In this document: piece after piece, positions 10,726 through 24,257 of the stretch
Layout: the number at the start of each line of letters is the position of its first letter
Position numbering within the stretch: position 1 is the stretch's first letter
From: Serratia symbiotica
GTDB lineage: Bacteria > Pseudomonadota > Gammaproteobacteria > Enterobacterales > Enterobacteriaceae
Direction: 5' to 3'
Length of the DNA: 64,000 nucleotides
NCBI GenBank assembly: GCA_900380265.1
Contig: LR025083.1
Span: 248,001 to 312,000, forward strand
The notes under the pieces: model-generated
Database searches by the model: none
The model's input: only the letters and a program-made list of their open reading frames with translations
Told to the model about the DNA's origin: nothing
Made by a program: the position numbers and the translations under genes

Positions 10726-10994
10726 ACCGTACTATTTTTTGTACTTTTCTAAAGCGCGATGCTGAAGGGCAGGATTTTCAGTATTATCCGGGTGATTTGG
10801 GTAAGCGCCTCTTTAATGAAATATCCAAAGAAGCATGGGGGGAATGGCAGAAGAAGCAAATTATACTAATTAATGAGAAAAAACTAAACATGATGAACCT
10901 TGATGCCCGCCAACTGCTCGAAAAATATATGAAAAACTTCCTGTTTGAAGGCCAGGATGTGCATATAGAAGGTCATTCGCCTGCTAGCGAATAA
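10722..10994 (+). CDS. yggX: Probable Fe(2+)-trafficking protein YggX
   Basis: Small protein (90 residues) that protects iron-sulfur clusters and helps their repair under oxidative stress. Landmarks: [20 protein letters not shown] at the start with the conserved Cys7, the [20 protein letters not shown] segment, and [18 protein letters not shown]. Length and sequence match E. coli YggX (91 residues). It overlaps mutY by four bases (ATGA), so translation is probably coupled, and the pairing with the Fe-S enzyme MutY is the ancestral one. The next gene in E. coli, mltC, was not recognised downstream. Confidence 0.96.
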   Translation: MNRTIFCTFLKRDAEGQDFQYYPGDLGKRLFNEISKEAWGEWQKKQIILINEKKLNMMNLDARQLLEKYMKNFLFEGQDVHIEGHSPASE

Positions 10995-13900
10995 TATTGC
11001 GGTTCATGACTGTACTTTACCACAACCAATTACACTGAACAATGACTGCGTATCAGCGATCTTAGATTGTTTTGGTCACTGATAGGGCTTAGTTCCTCAG
11101 TATCCATACAACCCATTTTTGAGTTTTAGTCTAAGGGACACAGTATCAGCGTTTATTAATTTATTGTGCGACGAATGCCTCGGTGTTTTATTGCTTTCCT
11201 AGCATTTAAGTGATACCGGTATCATTCTTCGCGTATAGGTTGGGAAGGAAATATAAAATCGTTATGTATCATACTAATATCTTGCTGCTTGAGAGCTTAT
11301 TCCAGTGAATCGTGAATAAATTGATTGAATGTTGGTCAGGAATAGCAGCGGTTCTGATAGCCTGATTGGCTGATTTGACCAGGATGTTGAGAATATTTTT
11401 ATATGAACAAGTTTCTGCTCATAGTCCTATGATATTATCTCAAATAAACTGGTCAATATCAGACCTGCAATCATATTATAATTTCATTATAATACTATGA
11501 TAATTGCACTATCACTAGCAGCGATAGTGTAGCATATGTTCTTAAGGTGATTATTAGCACTTTTCGTATTTGAGACTATGCTGTGATAGCACGGTTGCTT
11601 TTTATTTTGATATTAACAATATTTAGTTCAGAAAAGAATCGTACATGAGATCTTAAGCAATTGATAAAAAGTATTCCAATCTAATGGAAGGGTGACAAGT
11701 ATACTTGCTGCATGATATCATAAAAGCCAAATTACAAAATACACCCTGATTTTCATGTGCTCTATGCAATGATCATTGCACTAATGTTAAATTATCTCCG
11801 GGTAATGGAGCATAAATACCTGCTGATGGTAGGTATTGTCTTGGGCGGTCAGGTCTTGATCTGTTATGAACTCTGATTGGTATGGACATTAAGTCAAGTT
11901 TAAACCCCTAGGCAGTGAGTTGCTTAGATTTTTGAATGTGAGGTGCCTAGCGAAGTATATTAGTGGGAAGGCGTCGTCCAGATCTAGGGTGTATGAAGCC
12001 TAGGCTAAATCTATTTAACTGGAGCTGTATGATAGATAATCACTTAGGTATTTATCGCTGTCTGTAATACAACGAGCATACTAAGACGTCATTTTTGGAT
12101 TGGCTTATTCTATTTTGATAAGGCATTCTTTATCGCAGATAAAGAACTTGCTACATGAAAGTCGTCTATTAGAATCCTGGACGTGTTAAGTTAACATAGG
12201 GGTAATTCTATTACGCGACTCAATTAATCAGTGCTGTCTATTTTTTTAAAGATATTTATTTATACCCGGAACCTCTAAATCTATCTCTAATGTCAGTATT
12301 ACCGCTTTTGTGAAAGCTTGATGTGCTAGTTTCACTCACTGCTTCAGGTCTTCTCATTATGCTACAAGATGTATTTCAGGCGTTTTGGCATTTTATGCAT
12401 TATGCAAAGCTAGATATGCATCTGAGGGTAAATGCTATTTATTATATCCGGGACCTTTTAGTCCCTTATGTAAGTAATTAAGATATCCTGAAACCTCGCT
12501 TTTTAATGTCTTTTCGTATACCAACCAGCACTGTGTAATTTATTGTTTTCTTGTGAATATGAGTAAGTTCTACTAACATTCAGTGTGAAGGCCCATAACC
12601 TGGGATACGGGTGTATTGATGACTGTACTACCACGATGAACTTAGCATGAAAAATCAGTATAAATAATTTCATGTAGTAAATAGAGATGTTGATTTTAGC
12701 CTTCTATACCAGTGCATGAATCGCATCAGCGACTTTATATATCCGCTTGATGATTGCTCCATATCGTGAATTTCCTTAATCATAGCGATGATTGCAACGG
12801 CCGTAATGTCTATAGAGTAACATGATCAAAATTATCTATGTATCCGTATGATACGCCTTTATTTTTCCAACTCACACTCAGAGGTAGTTTTACGGTAAAG
12901 TGTTCCTCAGCTTCATACCATCATAGTCACACTAGGTGCTTGGATAAAATAGCTGTGGCACGTATTCGTTTCGGTTTCTAAGTTTCCTCACCTTAGAAAT
13001 GTTCATTTAGCTTTGTATTGCGCGTCGTTTTAACTGTAATATGAGTCAACCTGTATGGAAGCGTATTGTGAGTGGTTGCGTTTTTAAGGATTTTAACTGG
13101 TTTAGGTAGCAGGGCTTTGAGTTTATTGTAGTGCATATCTAGTATGCCTCTTATTACTGTAGTAAACCTATAAGATAGGTGATGACATAATTTGCATTAG
13201 AGTGACTGATTTTGAACTATGTGCTAAACGTCAAACTCTTAAGGGAGTGGTTACTTTAGTAGGTTAATCTCATCTTAACCCTGACATTAATAAAATAGCT
13301 AAACGTTATGAATTGGTTGCCTCTCTGTATTCATGTTTCACGGAAATTGTGATGAAAACATGCAGTTGAAAACTGCCAGAAGGGAATTGAATTTGTCAGC
13401 CCAATATGATCTTCCTTACTCAACTTAAATAAGAGAAGTACGGTTTGGACACCGACGAAGCCAGATAATTCGACAAGACGCATATTTAGACCGCTATTAT
13501 TTAGGCTGATATAGTGAAGTATAAATTGATAGCTGATGAGGCTCTGCTAGGGTGATAAAAGCAAGTCCGATTAAATAGCAAGACAGTAACTAATCCTAAG
13601 TTTTTGTCTTACATTATTATGTACGGCCCGTGTTCGTTCCTTACAGTTTTTCCTGCTGATTGAGACTTTACAGTTATCACCGATCTGGATAAAGGCATTA
13701 TCCGCTAGAAGTCTGATAAGGTATAGATGCATCAAAGCTATACTATGCAGAGTCTATGAATAACAAATATAAAAGCTCGTCTTCATTGGCATCGCTATGA
13801 TTGCTTACGAACAGCAAGGGTTAGATCCTAGCGCAACCTCGACACCGAAGATGAAACTGTCAATATCACATTATTCCCAATCTACATTTAGATTAAAATG

Positions 13901-16900
13901 ATCCCGGAACTTATAGATTGAAGTGACATAGATATTTTGGAGTGAGTGAAGAGAATTATGAGTCCGTATTGACATTAAAGAAACCGCTTTGTCGCCGTAG
14001 ATGGATGAACAGACAACGCCCCTCTCCTACCTTGTGGATACTGATGACAACACTAGCTTCGGAACGTTGGAGAAGATAGAGGCCGCACTGGAAAGGGCGG
14101 CGTGGATAAACTTATCTACTTGTTGCCTGTGCTCAAAATACCGTAAAGAGACCATATAGGTGATGAACTTCAAGCTCATCCATAGCTAGCAAATACTACA
14201 CCAACGTAAAGATGATGAAGTCGGGTACGCTTGTGCGCATAAAAGTGACTCAGATTTACTTTTTCATAAAAACTGGTGCAATGATTTATATGACATAGCG
14301 AATGTCGAAACAGGTCACCCTGTTGCTTCTTGAAGGCGATAATCTGGTATAGCCATTGTAGATAATGAAACTTGCACCCGAACCTCCCGAAAATATACCG
14401 AGATAGGGTGCTAGAAAGTGCACACTGATAAGTACATTGTAGATGTGTTTTCGGTTTTAAAAACCATTAGGTGTTGGGAATTAAGTTAGATAAGGATTTA
14501 TAGTGGCTATGACTAATTTTATTTCTGCTGCATTTAATTGATGCAAGAATAGCAATTTTTAAAATGCATAGAGAGAAAGGCGCTGTCGTTGATAAACAGC
14601 TCATGAGTGATATCCTTAAATGGAATAAACCGTTATGCAGTATTATAAGGAGTTCCCGGAGTGGTTTGTGTTTGACGTCTATCTAAGATAGATCGGTCTC
14701 CGATGTTAATTGTCGTGCTCTGTAAGAGCATTACTATAGCTAGGTTATCTGGCCCGCCACACTTTTTGTGCGCTAATATTAAGTAAGGAGATTATCGGCC
14801 TTCGTTGTGTGCCGACGCTGTCTGATAGTTGGTTTTCCCGTTATATGCAAAGTTTGATAGAGAGTGACGATATGTCAGTGTTTTATTGAGTGCTCTACTC
14901 TTGAAAGAACAGTTTAATAGTGCTAAACAGTCTTATTTAGCATCTAGCTGGGTATTCAATTACGTAAATCACTGTGACAAATTACGTGCCGTTCTGAGGT
15001 GAACTCAATATGGAGTTCCTCCAGAATTACTTATTTTAGCTGGTGGGAGCTGTTAAATGGACAGGCCTATATGGCGTTGTTTTATATATGGTCCTTCAAG
15101 TACACGACTAAATTTAAATCGCCTGAGTAATGAGGCGTTTTATATATGACGAGATCTCTATTACTTTCTAGTAAACACGGATCTTTAGAATCGCTGAAGG
15201 ACTTTGGCTCGAATCATAGCCGTTACTGTAATCATTCAGGCTTATTGGTATTAAGATCGTCCTGATCTATGCCTGCTAACTCAAAGTCATTAGCACGATT
15301 TGTACTTATGTTATATAAGGTGTTGGTAAATTAATACTAAAACAAGTGACATACTTCGATTATTTCAACTCCCAGTATGTAATGTTTTCTTATTAACGTT
15401 AACGACTATGCGGTGATCTGGTGAGTTAAAATAACTGCCCACAATTATTTACGAGTCCCTCATCTTACGGGGTTCTAGCATAGTGCTAGGGTGAACACTA
15501 GGTTGCTGACAACTATCAGTGAGGTAGGTTAAATGGACAGGGTAGCATCTACCTGTTAGGAGAACGGCTGTATCTGTACTATGCATCTTAATAGGCCTAG
15601 TTTCTTGTTCTCTAATCTTGATCTGTTGTGAAGCACGGGATTTGGGTATTTCTCACAACTGTCGCGGCTCCAGCCTGATGCAAGGCGAATAATTGTCGTA
15701 GGTATTCTACAACCGGGGAATAGTTCGATAAGGTTAAAAGGAAGACAGTGCCAGATGCGACAGGCCGGGAAAAGGGTAGAAATGCCAGTCAGGACTCATA
15801 TTGATTGTCAGTAGATTAAAGTAATTATTGATGAGTGATTAGGATATTGTGTTGCTAGACTATCAACACCGTATAATACCAGATAGTGTCTGGATTTTCT
15901 ATATCATCGCTATCTTCTTGAAGGAGTATAGGGACACCGCCAAGACTAACGTTAGTAAAGGGAGGCGCGCTGACTCTTCACCGTCACATCTTAGCTTACC
16001 AAGATTAAGAAGAAATATCAAGCGGCTTTGCCACTGGTTTCTGTGATCCCCAGTATGAGTTATTGTCTTGAGTTTTATAGCGCAGATTTGTTACGTGCTA
16101 ATCCGTAACATTGCCTCTCAGGCAATGAGGCAGCGCAATTAATCTCGGTGCTATATCTCCTCGTTAGGGCAGCGAAGATGTTAGATAAGACGTCTTTATC
16201 TAAAGGAAGTTTGAGGGTGAAAGTGAACATCACAAAGAGACAGCATGAAAATTAGCCTGTCCGCTACAGTATAAAAATATAATAGATGAAATATACTGCG
16301 CTCTGAGATTGGTTAACACCTTTATTAGGTTTGTAGATATAGCTAAGTTCTGTGTCGAGAAGCAGTTTTTAGCGATCGGAGGGTTATCATTGACGGTGGA
16401 TGTGTTGCCGAGCTTGACTCCTAGTACTCTCGGTATTTAGATGTCCTATTAGGCGGACTTGGTTATCACTTTATCATTATTCACCAGATTAAGGGTAGGT
16501 ATTCAATGGATACGGAATTGAGATGATGATTCTCGCAGCGATACATGTCTGGCTGAGTGTTGCTCTGTCAGGTAGTGGAAAATATAGAATTCTAACTCGT
16601 TGCAATGTAACGAGTTTGGTGGATTGAAATGCATTGTTATGATGATAACATTTTAGTGCAAATAGTATCTGCTGCTAGGTTGGGGTCTGCTAGAAAATAG
16701 CAACCAAGCAGTTGATGGTGGTTTAGGTTTTTTCCTCAAACTAATGTAACTCTTTGATTTATATAAATCAAATAAATAGTAGCATCAGCGATGCTAATAC
16801 TTGCCATGATAAAATAACAATTCCCATCGTTGCGAACGATTGGAGTTTTTATAATGTGTGTGTTGATTGATATCAATGGAGGCTCTAATATTGTGTCTGT

Positions 16901-19641
16901 CCTGGCTGTAGCTATTGTGTGCAGTTCCCCGGGTTCCTTGAGTACCGAAAGGGAAAAAGTCGGTGACTACCGTTCGCAACCTTGCCATTTAAACCTCTAT
17001 GATAATTTTTCTTGATATATCTCAAGCTTGACTCTCTATGCGTACAGAACACCAAACACGGAATCTACGCTTGCTAGGACATCGATCTAATCATCCCAAT
17101 CAACAATGATTCTGATGTATTGGGCTTTCCCGTTAGTCATCAGCAATAGTTATATCTTAGCTGACATCTCAGTTTTGGAATTACGGTTTCTTATATTTTA
17201 CGTGAAGCACTTTCTATAGTGTTAATTTCTAAGAGATGATAAATTATCGTAAGAGCATATAACCCGGCTAGTTATGTGGGTGGAATGACAGTCCTTTCAT
17301 GGATGGTGAAGAAAAAGGAATGGGTAGAACGTGGAATATTTTTTACAGTGATTAAATCACCTATAATTATATTGCGTAAATTATTCCATATTCTGACTAC
17401 CGAGTAAGAAATTTTCCTATTTTTATCTTTACGTGGAAGGCTATCACGGTGCGATCATATGGAATCGGCGTTAAAAACAGAGTCGTACGCTAAAATATGA
17501 GCAAATGTCGGTGTTTCTAGACTTGTTTAACTCTCGCTCCCGCCGCCGTAATGTAGTGAACACTTGCGAATATAAAATGAATTATCTAGCGTAGGCTTGT
17601 AGTAGCAATACAGTGCTGAAATTATTTGTATAATCGAGTAAAGTTATAAGCAAAATCTGTATTTACTGACCTTAATACTCTTTTATGCGTTCGATATGCC
17701 AGCTATGGAAGGGTTGATTTCTTTGCTCGAGTGTGCTGCATGGTAAAGGCTAAGATCAAAGCTAGCTATTAAGCTAGCTCCGTAGTACTAATTACCTTTG
17801 TGTATCTGATAGGTGCAAGGTGATGGTGCCGAGCGGCGTAAGTACTGCAGTGCCTACATGCACTTGCTGCGTAAGAACGTCAGCATCAACGGTGAATGAG
17901 GTATTGACTCATTGTTTCCTGTCGATGACAGTATAAGCCTAGGCTACTTTGCATCGTAGTAGCGATGCTGGAATTAAGCATCGAATAGTGTTTTATTATT
18001 TTCGCAAAATATGTCTGCTGTCTAACGCGTTGCACTATCCGTCGGCTACAGATGATTATAATATGCTTATGTTAAATCCAGAACCTTTTTAGATCTGTTA
18101 TCTCACAGGCAAAGAGTATTTAATGGGGTGATTCTAGTTATGCGATTATCGATGAGTACTGGTTACACATAATAAATATGTGTGCCAGGGTTTAGTGAGG
18201 TATGGCCTATCAGGCGCTGTTTTTCTTGATCAGCCCTAGCTACTTGTATTCTATCTACCAGCAAGAAGTATCAGGGAGATTATGTTCTGATATTTCTCGT
18301 GAAGCGGAAAATAAGTCGTTGTGTGCACTGCACTACGAGTGCTAAATAGAGCAAACAATTGGTGGCTTCTAACTCTCGGTAAAGGTTAATCCTAAGATTA
18401 ATGCCGCTATTGCGAGAGGTATGCTGTCTGATTCCCTGGAATAGCTTATGGGATATTCCGTGGATAGTAGCAGATACCCAAGTGCTTTAATATTCCCTCG
18501 TAGGGAATATATCAGCGCCTGGGATAGCGGACCTGGAAGGTTTTTGTCTTGGCTGCATGGGTTGCATAAAGGTAGGTTAGATTGCCACGTAGAACTATAC
18601 TGGTCCTCTACAACTGCCGCTAGCAGTATATATTCTATTTTTAATAGATGTATTTTGTATGACTTATAAACTTCGGTTTATTCGGGTAGTTCAATTGGAA
18701 TATCTCAGCTAATCAACCTCTAGATGATACTGCTAATGCCTGACTCGTCTCGGTTGTCTGCTATAATGGTGATGGCATTGACTATGAACATACGACTGAT
18801 ATGCTGATCGCCATACTTAATTAGTGTAGTTTTCAGGTGGTTTTGATATCTAGATGGGTGCAAATTTATATTTATCTGTAGGCACTCTTGCAGACTAACA
18901 TGTAATGCAGCCTGTCACTGTTTTTAGATTATGCTGTTAAAGGCAAGGCAATGAGGCAGTAGGGTGCTTTTATTCTGTTCCGGACGATAGTGAATGTAGG
19001 GCTAGAAACCGTCGTCAATATAAATATTGAGTTGTACAATCAGAAAGTTGGCAATAAGTTAGACTAGTGGTTTGTTTGTGCTCAGTATATTCGCCTAATT
19101 ATTAAAACATAAAAATATGACTCTGTCCTTATTGATAACCAGAAAGAACGCTTTAGTGGATGTAATAGCGGATAGGATCACATTTATATCCCATTGCATT
19201 TGAACGACTAAAGCGATCGCTGAGTTCTGTGTCCTTCCAATTAATCGCCGATAATATCTATAATATTTTACCTTACGAATTGGTAGTAGTTAAAGACATC
19301 CATTTAATTTTGATGTTGTCTATTAGTTCGAGTGTGAACATTAATATTCAATATCATTAATATAGCATATAAAAGATCAGTATAAATTTCGCATTAAGTT
19401 TAAAAATTATTACCTATTTACTTTTATGCTTAATTGTAGTTAATTGTAGGATTTAATTCATCGTTTATAGATTAACATCTAAGTGCCGCAGATTGATGAT
19501 CTAATAGCTATTTAACAATTAAAGTAATCAGGTGGCATTTTAATGGCGACTATCTGAAGAAATATTATTTAATAATTGTGGATGCCTTTTGTCATTCTGT
19601 AAAAGTTTGTAGTGATTAGTGTTAAGCCATTATTGATAATA
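10995..19641. other. 8.6 kb region without recognised genes
   Basis: The longest gene-free stretch of the window, broken by stops in all frames. Open frames are short (at most about 73 codons: 15849-16046, 16830-17015, 18448-18669), lack convincing ribosome binding sites and resemble no family securely. By gene order one would expect mltC, nupG or speC after yggX, but I could not trace any of them. Short open stretches with plausible amino-acid composition occur, for example near 13990-14110 and 14200-14320. They suggest eroded coding DNA, but I cannot name the genes. Confidence 0.6.
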
Positions 19642-19718
19642 TGGTGGCCCCTACTGGACTTGAACCAGTGACCAAGCGATTATGAGTCGCCTGCTCTAAC
19701 CGCCTGAGCTAAGGGGCC
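19642..19718 (-). tRNA. ileX: tRNA-Ile2 (anticodon CAU, read as lysidine-modified)
   Basis: A 77-nt cloverleaf on the minus strand: acceptor GGCCCCT pairs with AGGGGCC, D-arm TAGCTCAGGCGGTTAGAGCA, anticodon loop CTCATAA, T-arm ending GTTCAAGTC, and an encoded CCA end. The CAU anticodon with this body (GACTCATAATCGCTTGGTC) is the minor isoleucine tRNA whose C34 is changed to lysidine by TilS to read AUA, not a methionine tRNA. It lies beside rpoD as ileX does in E. coli; the intervening mug gene is gone. Confidence 0.96.
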
Positions 19719-20110
19719 AGGCGGCGGAATTATACGGTAATGCTATAGTAAAAGTCTATAGCTACCTACTGGTAGGCAGGCGTTTTTTCTTAACTTTATT
19801 CTATGGTTGTTTTTGCTTTGTTTTATACCTACCAAACCCTTTTGAGGGCAGTATCTGTCTGTTCAGCTAATGACCCTCACTTGCGTAGAAGGTGGTCATA
19901 AATGGTTTCTATTTTAAGAATAGTGAGAAGGGTTTGGGTCGGGTAAGTAATATATGTAACTATGTATCATAAACGTATGCTGTGTAGTTATGAATAAAGA
20001 GAGGGTCTTATTTCATGCATTAAGAAAGCTGCTCACCCTCTCTAATACTTATTCTTGTTTCTTGAAACTAACAAATCGCGGAGTTTTATTTTGACAACAA
20101 GTGATGAGGT
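19719..20110. other. ileX-rpoD spacer, mug absent
   Basis: About 390 bases. In E. coli the mug (mismatch uracil glycosylase) gene occupies this place; no trace of it is readable here. The spacer ends with a hairpin candidate close to the 3' end of rpoD. Confidence 0.55.
19998..20043 (-). terminator. possible rpoD transcription terminator
   Basis: Nine-base perfect inverted repeat (AGAGAGGGT at 19998-20006, ACCCTCTCT at 20035-20043) with a long 28-nt loop, lying about 70 bases beyond the rpoD stop. On the minus strand it is followed by TTATTCA, a weak U-rich run. The long loop and short T tract make this only a candidate. Confidence 0.3.
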
Positions 20111-21931
20111 TTAGTCGTCGAGAAAACTTCGTAGTACTTCGGATCGGCTTGGGTGGCGCAGTTTTCTTAATGCCTTAGCTTCGATCTGCCTAATACGTTC
20201 GCGGGTGACATCAAACTGTTTACCTACCTCTTCTAGTGTATGGTCGGTGTTCATATCGATACCGAATCGCATCCGTAGTACTTTTGCTTCACGGGAGGTT
20301 AAACCAGATAGTACGTCATGTGTGGCAGATCGCAGGCTTTCTGATGTTGCAGAATCTAGTGGTAACTCAAGGGTGGTGTCCTCGATAAAATCGCCTAGGT
20401 GTGAATCTTCATCATCACCGATCGGTGTTTCCATGGATATAGGCTCTTTAGCAATCTTCAGTACTTTACGGATTTTATCTTCCGGTATCAACATACGCTC
20501 TGCCAACTCTTCCGGAATCGGTTCACGACCTATCTCTTGTAGCATCTGACGGGAGATACGGTTAAGCTTGTTGATAGTCTCAATCATATGCACAGGAATA
20601 CGGATGGTTCTCGCCTGGTCGGCGATAGAACGCGTGATAGCTTGACGTATCCACCAAGTAGCGTAAGTAGAGAATTTGTAACCACGCCGGTATTCAAATT
20701 TATCTACTGCTTTCATCAAGCCGATATTGCCTTCCTGGATCAGATCAAGAAATTGTAAACCACGGTTAGTGTATTTTTTAGCGATGGAAATAACTAGCCG
20801 TAAGTTGGCTTCAACCATCTCTCTTTTTGCGCGGCGGGCCTTCGCTTCACCAATGGACATTCGGCGGTTAATATCTTTAACTTGCTCAATGGTTAGGCCA
20901 GTTTCTTCTTCGATTTGTCGCAGTTTTTTTAAGCTACGCTTTACTGCTTCCTCAACGTTGAGCAGCTGCTCTGAGCACGGCTTAGTCATTGCTTGTGCTT
21001 TTTCTAACCAGGTGTCAGAGGTTTCGTTGCCAGCAAACACGGCGAGGAAGTTTTTCTTCGGGATTTGACACTGTTCTACGTACAACTTCATGATGGTGCG
21101 TTCCTGCGTACGGACCCGTTCCATCATTATGCGCATGCTGTTGACCAGGAAGTCGAACTGTTTTGGTACCAATCGGAATTGCTTGAATACTTCGGATAGC
21201 TTCAATATTTCTTCTGTTGCACTAGCGTGGCTACGGCTTTTCTTTTTGATAACCAGGCGAGTTATTTCGTATTGATCGCGCAAGTCAGAAAATTTCTGAC
21301 GCGCTAGTTCTGCATCGATGCTGTTGTCATCTTCAGTTTCGTTGTCTTCGTCATCTTGCTCTTCGCTCGATAGTTCAGACCCAATGTGTGTAGCGGTAGG
21401 TGCGAGGTCTTCCTGTACATTTGGATCGACAAAGCCAGTGATTAGATCAGAGAGGCGAGTTTCATCCGCCTCGACGCGATCGTACTGCTCCAGAAGGTAG
21501 GTAATGGCTTCCGGATATTCAGAAACGGAACATTGCACCTGGTTGATTCCGTCTTCAATGCGTTTAGCAATATCGATTTCTCCCTCGCGAGTTAGTAACT
21601 CTACTGTACCCATTTCGCGCATGTACATGCGTACTGGATCAGTAGTTCGGCCAATTTCAGACTCAACGCTAGAAAGCACTTGTGCCGCAGCTTCCGCAGC
21701 TTCTTCATCTGTATCAGTTGTGTTTTCTGCCAGCATAAGATCATCGGCATCCGGTGCTTCTTCCATCACCTGAATGCCCATATCCTTGATCATTTGTATG
21801 ATGTCTTCAATTTGGTCAGAGTCGACAATATCTTCCGGTAGATGGTCACTAACTTCAGCATAGGTCAAATAACCTTGCTCCTTACCGCGCGTGACAAGCA
21901 GCTTGAGCTGTGACTGCGGGTTTTGCTCCAT
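20111..21931 (-). CDS. rpoD: RNA polymerase primary sigma factor RpoD (sigma-70)
   Basis: Housekeeping sigma factor directing RNA polymerase to -10/-35 promoters. Region 1.1 starts [20 protein letters not shown]; region 1.2 [20 protein letters not shown]; then an acidic non-conserved region, shorter than in E. coli; regions 2.1-2.4 include [20 protein letters not shown] and [20 protein letters not shown]; region 3 [14 protein letters not shown]; region 4.2 with [21 protein letters not shown] set the start at the ATG at 21931, matching E. coli, not the in-frame ATG five codons earlier. 606 residues against 613. Last gene of the rpsU-dnaG-rpoD macromolecular-synthesis operon. With rpoN dead nearby it may be one of very few sigma factors left. 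Confidence 0.98.
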   Translation of the reverse strand: MEQNPQSQLKLLVTRGKEQGYLTYAEVSDHLPEDIVDSDQIEDIIQMIKDMGIQVMEEAPDADDLMLAENTTDTDEEAAEAAAQVLSSVESEIGRTTDPVRMYMREMGTVELLTREGEIDIAKRIEDGINQVQCSVSEYPEAITYLLEQYDRVEADETRLSDLITGFVDPNVQEDLAPTATHIGSELSSEEQDDEDNETEDDNSIDAELARQKFSDLRDQYEITRLVIKKKSRSHASATEEILKLSEVFKQFRLVPKQFDFLVNSMRIMMERVRTQERTIMKLYVEQCQIPKKNFLAVFAGNETSDTWLEKAQAMTKPCSEQLLNVEEAVKRSLKKLRQIEEETGLTIEQVKDINRRMSIGEAKARRAKREMVEANLRLVISIAKKYTNRGLQFLDLIQEGNIGLMKAVDKFEYRRGYKFSTYATWWIRQAITRSIADQARTIRIPVHMIETINKLNRISRQMLQEIGREPIPEELAERMLIPEDKIRKVLKIAKEPISMETPIGDDEDSHLGDFIEDTTLELPLDSATSESLRSATHDVLSGLTSREAKVLRMRFGIDMNTDHTLEEVGKQFDVTRERIRQIEAKALRKLRHPSRSEVLRSFLDD

Positions 21932-22065
21932 AAGACGATTCCACACTTAAGAATATTTCGGTTGGTATAGGTCGGCGAAACAGCCAACAATAGCATTTAG
22001 GGTGTTTTATCTCCGCTCCCCACTATGCGGTGTCTTAAAGGGTATACCTTTGAATTTATTAGTAA

Positions 22066-23835
22066 TTAGCACTTCAACATTTTTGTTTGTTTTTTTTTCG
22101 CCAAAATTTGGTTTAGCGAAGATACCTCTTTACGTTCTCTCAGGCTTAGCCCATTGGTTCTGGCTTGTGCGATTAGTGCCTCTAGCCTGTGTTTTAAGAG
22201 TGAGTCATACAAGTTGTTTAATGTATCTAAAAAGGTTTGTTGCACTCTTTCATCAACGATCATATGGTTCCATGTGGCCAAGGTTTCAAGTTGCTGTCCT
22301 GATTTGTTGCCGCGATACAATTCTAATAATTGTCCCGTAGTTAACCCGGGTTTCGCTAAACAAGTCTGCACCACTTCTATAAGTAATGGTACCCCTGCCT
22401 GGTTGATTTGCTCTAATCCTTCAACCGAAGGGACCAGTGTAGCTAGCTCTGGGTTTTGCACTAGCAAGCCTATCAGTATACGCAAGGCTGTGCGCTTTAG
22501 TTTAGGTGCCTGGTAGGGGCATATATTTTTAACCTGCTTACTGAGCAATTTCTCTAGTTGGAATTCATCAGGAATGCCTAATGCTTGGCCAAGTTTTTGT
22601 CGTAAATACAGGCGTAATGTTTCGCTAGGTATTTGGCTTATCATTGGAATTGCCAATGAGCTCAGCTTAGTTCGCCCATCAGGATTGCTCAGATCTACCT
22701 GTGGAAGTAGGGTGTCAAATAAGAACTTGGACAGTGGTTGTGCGAGTTCTATCCGTTCTTCGAAAACTATTTTGCCCTCTTTACGCACTAGTGTGTCTGG
22801 GTCTTCACCATTTGGCAAAAAAATGAACCTCAATTGCCTTCCATCGTGCAGATAAGGTAAAGCAGTTTCCAATGCTCTCCAGGCCGCTTCACGCCCAGCT
22901 CGGTCGCCATCGTAGCAGCAGATTACATGATCGGTGATACGGAAAAGCAGCTGAACATGTTCAGCTCTTGTTGAAGTTCCAAGTAAGGCTACCGCGTAAT
23001 CGAGACCGTATTGGGCTAATGCGACTACATCCATATACCCTTCAACCACCAGCACTCGTTCTAGGGTGTGGTGCCCTTTCTGTGCTTCATACAGACCGTA
23101 TAATTGCCGACCCTTTCGGAATATTCCGGTGTCTGGCGAGTTTAAGTATTTCGGCATGCCATCACCTACTACACGCCCGCCAAAAGCGATAACCCGCCCG
23201 CGCTTATCACGGATAGGGAACATTACTCGTTCACGAAAGCGATCATATGATCGCCCCTGTGCGGTAGTCACCAACATGCCAGCATCGTTCAAAGCACTAC
23301 GTGTGCCGTGGTCTAGACCAAATCGCTTGAGTGCGATATCCCATCCTGAGGGGGAAACCCCGATGCCAAAATGGCGGATGATGTCATCACTTAACCCGCG
23401 CTTTTTTAGGTAGTTCCGTGCTAATTCCCCATTTGGCTGATGCAGTAATTGTTGATAAAATTCGCTAAGTTTTGCCATAAGTTGATAGAGACTTTGTTGC
23501 TTATGGTGATCAGTGTTGGCAAATCCGGCAGCAGTATCATAGGGCACTTTTAGGTTGTGTATGGTCGCTAGTTCCTCAATGGTTTCAATAAATTCAAGCC
23601 TGTCGTAATTTATTAAGAAATCGATAGCATTACCGTGCGCACCGCACCCAAAGCAGTAGAAAAACTGTTTTTTCCCATTTACGGTAAAAGAAGGCGTTTT
23701 TTCATGATGGAATGGGCAGCATGCATGATGGTTCCCCCCTTGCTTTTTTAGCTTGACACGGGCATTGATCAGGTCGACGATGTCAGTGCGCGCGAGCAAT
23801 TCATTAATAAATATAGGCGGAATTCGTGAGGCCAT
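22066..23835 (-). CDS. dnaG: DNA primase DnaG
   Basis: Makes RNA primers at the replication fork. The N-terminal zinc finger is CCPFHHEKTPSFTV then FYCFGCG (Cys, His, Cys, Cys ligands). The TOPRIM core has VVEGYMDVVALAQYG with the catalytic Glu and the metal-binding CCYDGDRAGREAAW. RSYDRFRERVMFPIRD is in the RNA-polymerase domain. The C-terminal helicase-binding domain is more divergent. E. coli DnaG ends at LNQELAKK; here LNQILAKK is followed by eight extra residues, so 589 instead of 581, a likely stop loss. Lies between rpsU and rpoD, 134 bp from rpoD. Intact. Confidence 0.98.
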   Translation of the reverse strand: MASRIPPIFINELLARTDIVDLINARVKLKKQGGNHHACCPFHHEKTPSFTVNGKKQFFYCFGCGAHGNAIDFLINYDRLEFIETIEELATIHNLKVPYDTAAGFANTDHHKQQSLYQLMAKLSEFYQQLLHQPNGELARNYLKKRGLSDDIIRHFGIGVSPSGWDIALKRFGLDHGTRSALNDAGMLVTTAQGRSYDRFRERVMFPIRDKRGRVIAFGGRVVGDGMPKYLNSPDTGIFRKGRQLYGLYEAQKGHHTLERVLVVEGYMDVVALAQYGLDYAVALLGTSTRAEHVQLLFRITDHVICCYDGDRAGREAAWRALETALPYLHDGRQLRFIFLPNGEDPDTLVRKEGKIVFEERIELAQPLSKFLFDTLLPQVDLSNPDGRTKLSSLAIPMISQIPSETLRLYLRQKLGQALGIPDEFQLEKLLSKQVKNICPYQAPKLKRTALRILIGLLVQNPELATLVPSVEGLEQINQAGVPLLIEVVQTCLAKPGLTTGQLLELYRGNKSGQQLETLATWNHMIVDERVQQTFLDTLNNLYDSLLKHRLEALIAQARTNGLSLRERKEVSSLNQILAKKKQTKMLKC

Positions 23836-23972
23836 AAGCTCTACTTAAGTAGCTATACACAATAAAAAGCAGCGTGCCTTTCCGGGGAAAACACGGTTCC
23901 CGTATGTAACTACTCAGACTGGCGATAGTGAAGATAAGAAACTGGAAGAAGGATAACGACATCGCTGAAGAA

Positions 23973-24257
<285 letters not shown>

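Noticed and set aside
15849-16046. 65-codon open frame starting LLDYQHRIIPDSVWIFY, faintly like prepilin peptidase
   Set aside because: Only one short stretch looks similar, no ribosome binding site, no neighbouring pilus genes, and length is compatible with chance.
20205-21773. Several long open frames antisense to rpoD (and likewise antisense to dnaG, murA and kdsD)
   Set aside because: They mirror conserved codons of the real genes, carry low-complexity Ser/Arg-rich products and match no family.
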